A DNA stretch of 64,000 nt from positions 1-64,000 of the forward strand of contig NZ_LZJI01000186.1 in the NCBI RefSeq assembly GCF_001667775.1, in the 5' to 3' direction. The translations under genes were made by a program, and so were the position numbers. Below the pieces are notes generated by a model that saw only the letters and a program-made list of their open reading frames with translations, was not told the origin of the DNA and did no database searches. Below are positions 62,141-64,000 of this stretch, piece by piece. This DNA comes from Mycobacterium sp. E1747. Lineage in GTDB: Bacteria; Actinomycetota; Actinomycetes; Mycobacteriales; Mycobacteriaceae. Within the stretch, counting starts at the first letter, position 1. Each line of letters starts with the position of its first letter.

Positions 62141-64000
62141 CTACTGACCCGTCGCCTTCGCGATGATCTCCTTCGACACGTTGGCCGGCACTTCGGCGTA
62201 CGAGTCGAACACCATGGAGTAGTTCGCCCGGCCTTGGGTCTTGGACCTCAGGTCGCCGACGTAGCCGAACATCTCCGACAGCGGCACGTGCGCCCTGACG
62301 ACGCGTGCACCGCTCCGCTCCTCCATGGCCTGGATCTGGCCACGGCGGGAGTTCAGGTCGCCGATCACATCACCCATGTAGTCCTCGGGCGTGGTGACCT
62401 CGACGGCCATGATCGGTTCCAGGATCACCGGTTGTGCTTGCTGCGCAGCCTTTTTCAGGACCTGCGAACCGGCGATCTTGAACGCCATCTCGGACGAGTC
62501 GACCTCGTGGAAGGCGCCGTCGAGCAGGGTGACCTTGAGGTTCACCAGCGGGTAGCCGGCCAGCACACCGTATTGCATGGCGTCCTGAGCCCCGGCGTCC
62601 ACCGAAGGGATGTACTCGCGGGGGATGCGGCCACCGGTGACCTTGTTCTCGAACTCGTAGGTCGCACCGTCCTCGCCGGTGAACGGCTCGAGGTTGATGA
62701 TCACCTTCGCGAACTGGCCCGAACCGCCGGTCTGCTTCTTGTGGGTGAACTCGACGTTGTTCGCGGCGCGCTTGATGGTCTCCTTGTAGGCTACCTGCGG
62801 CTTACCGACGTTCGCCTCGACCTTGAACTCGCGGCGCATGCGGTCCACCAGGATGTCCAGGTGCAGCTCGCCCATCCCGCCGATGACGGTCTGGCCGGTC
62901 TCCTGGTCCAGGTGCACCTTGAACGTCGGGTCTTCCTCGGCGAGCTTCTGGATCGACAGCGACAGCTTCTCCTGGTCGCTCTTCGTCTTGGGCTCGATGG
63001 CCACCTCGATGACCGGGTCGGGGAAGGTCATCGACTCCAGCACGACCTGCTCATTCGGGTCGCTCAGGGTGTCGCCGGTGGTGGTGTCCTTCAGGCCGAT
63101 CACCGCGTAGATGTGACCCGCCGACGCGGTCTCCACCGGGTTCTCCTTGTTGGAGTGCATCTGGAACAGCTTGCCCAGCCGCTCCTTCTTGCCCTTCGTG
63201 GAGTTGATCACCTGGCTGCCGGAGTCGACCTTGCCCGAGTACACCCGGACGTAGGTCAGCTTGCCGAAGAACGGGTGCGTCGCGACCTTGAACGCCAGCG
63301 CGGAGAACGGCTCGTCGGTCGACGGCTTGCGGATGACCTCGACATCCTCCTTGCCCGGCGCGTGGCCGACGGCCGGCGGCACGTCCAGCGGCGACGGCAG
63401 GTAGTCGATGACCGCGTCCAGCATGGGCTGCACGCCCTTGTTCTTGAACGCGCTGCCGCACAGCACCGGGTAGGCCTCCGAGCTGATGGTCAGCTTGCGG
63501 ATCGCGCCCTTGATCTCCTCGACGGTGAGTTCCTCGCCGCCCAGGTACTTCTCCAGCAGCGCCTCGTCGGTCTCGGCGACGGCCTCGAGCAGCTTGGTGC
63601 GGTACTCGTCGGCCTTCTCTTGCAAGTCGGCCGGGATGTCGACGACGTCGTACTTCTCGCCGAGCTTGGCCTCGGCGCTCCACACCTTGGCCTTCATCTC
63701 GACCAGGTCGACGACGCCCTCGAAGTCACCTTCGGAGCCGACGGGCAGCTGGATCGGGATGACGTTGGCGCCCAGGCGCTCCTCCATCGTGCGCACGGAG
63801 AAGTAGAAGTCGGCGCCGATCTTGTCCATCTTGTTGACGAAGCAAATCCGCGGAACGTCGTACTTGTCGGCCTGCCGCCACACCTGCTCGGATTGCGGCT
63901 CGACACCCTCCTTGCCGTCGAACACGGCGACGGCACCGTCGAGCACGCGCAGGCTGCGCTCCACCTCGACGGTGAAATCAACGTGACCAGGCGTGTCGAT
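62141..64000 (-). CDS. fusA: Elongation factor G, 3' part
   Basis: 620 codons of EF-G; the N-terminus with the P-loop lies beyond the right edge. The fragment starts in the switch II motif [14 protein letters not shown], followed by [12 protein letters not shown] (G4 motif). Later come domain [22 protein letters not shown] and [20 protein letters not shown] (domain III/IV), and domain V with [20 protein letters not shown]. It drives translocation. fusA and tuf form the distal end of the rpsL-rpsG-fusA-tuf operon. Confidence 0.97.
   Translation of the reverse strand: MDTPGHVDFTVEVERSLRVLDGAVAVFDGKEGVEPQSEQVWRQADKYDVPRICFVNKMDKIGADFYFSVRTMEERLGANVIPIQLPVGSEGDFEGVVDLVEMKAKVWSAEAKLGEKYDVVDIPADLQEKADEYRTKLLEAVAETDEALLEKYLGGEELTVEEIKGAIRKLTISSEAYPVLCGSAFKNKGVQPMLDAVIDYLPSPLDVPPAVGHAPGKEDVEVIRKPSTDEPFSALAFKVATHPFFGKLTYVRVYSGKVDSGSQVINSTKGKKERLGKLFQMHSNKENPVETASAGHIYAVIGLKDTTTGDTLSDPNEQVVLESMTFPDPVIEVAIEPKTKSDQEKLSLSIQKLAEEDPTFKVHLDQETGQTVIGGMGELHLDILVDRMRREFKVEANVGKPQVAYKETIKRAANNVEFTHKKQTGGSGQFAKVIINLEPFTGEDGATYEFENKVTGGRIPREYIPSVDAGAQDAMQYGVLAGYPLVNLKVTLLDGAFHEVDSSEMAFKIAGSQVLKKAAQQAQPVILEPIMAVEVTTPEDYMGDVIGDLNSRRGQIQAMEERSGARVVRAHVPLSEMFGYVGDLRSKTQGRANYSMVFDSYAEVPANVSKEIIAKATGQ

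Overview
The window is high-GC actinobacterial DNA and looks like a slow-growing non-tuberculous Mycobacterium (M. avium complex-like is my best guess, not proven). The reasons are the sigL/rslA pair, a PE protein, mycofactocin genes, SHOCT and LpqN-like proteins, and a gene order that from memory runs parallel, in inverted orientation, to the M. tuberculosis segment from mmsA (Rv0753c) to fusA1 (Rv0684). Almost every gene can be matched to a known family. The novelty lies in insertions into this conserved backbone, in regulatory DNA and in remnants.

Layout. 1-5.3 kb: end of an oxidoreductase gene, a TetR gene divergent from an NmrA/SDR-type gene across two perfect operator palindromes, then the valine/isobutyrate catabolic operon mmsA-fadE9-mmsB. 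5.4-11.9 kb (minus strand): sigL-rslA, followed in the same direction by four tightly packed enzyme genes (TPP-dependent enzyme, START-like protein, KAS III-like protein, PLP aminotransferase) and a MarR gene. This is the most interesting block: a putative small-molecule pathway seemingly inserted into the SigL operon. 11.9-14.6 kb: secY-adk-map.

14.8-27 kb: accessory metabolism. It holds four paralogous SAM-dependent methyltransferases (one alone, three in tandem), a GNAT protein with a gyrase-like N-terminus, a sugar kinase divergent from a dehydrogenase-aldolase pair, a truncated metallo-hydrolase, a divergent AraC/methyltransferase pair, sppA and an F420-type oxidoreductase. 27-31.3 kb: the rplN-to-rplO ribosomal cluster. 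31.5-39.8 kb: DinB-like protein, two tandem-repeat tracts, two DUF4436 proteins plus a broken third copy, the sulfatase pair fge/atsA, an orphan PstS-like lipoprotein and an LpqN-like lipoprotein. 39.9-45.7 kb: the S10 operon rpsJ-to-rpsQ. The S10 and rplN transcription units carry nearly the same promoter and an identical 13-nt sequence at the predicted transcript start.

45.7-48.1 kb: a TetR/MFS efflux pair with two operators. 48.7-56 kb: the complete mycofactocin locus mftR/mftA-B-C-D-E-F-G with the 29-residue precursor MftA, followed by a DUF2332 gene, a ferredoxin-reductase-like flavoprotein and a mycofactocin-type SDR that probably uses the cofactor. 59-64 kb: a SHOCT membrane protein, an orphan PE protein, tuf and the 3' part of fusA. 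No rRNA, tRNA, CRISPR array, insertion sequence or phage gene was seen.
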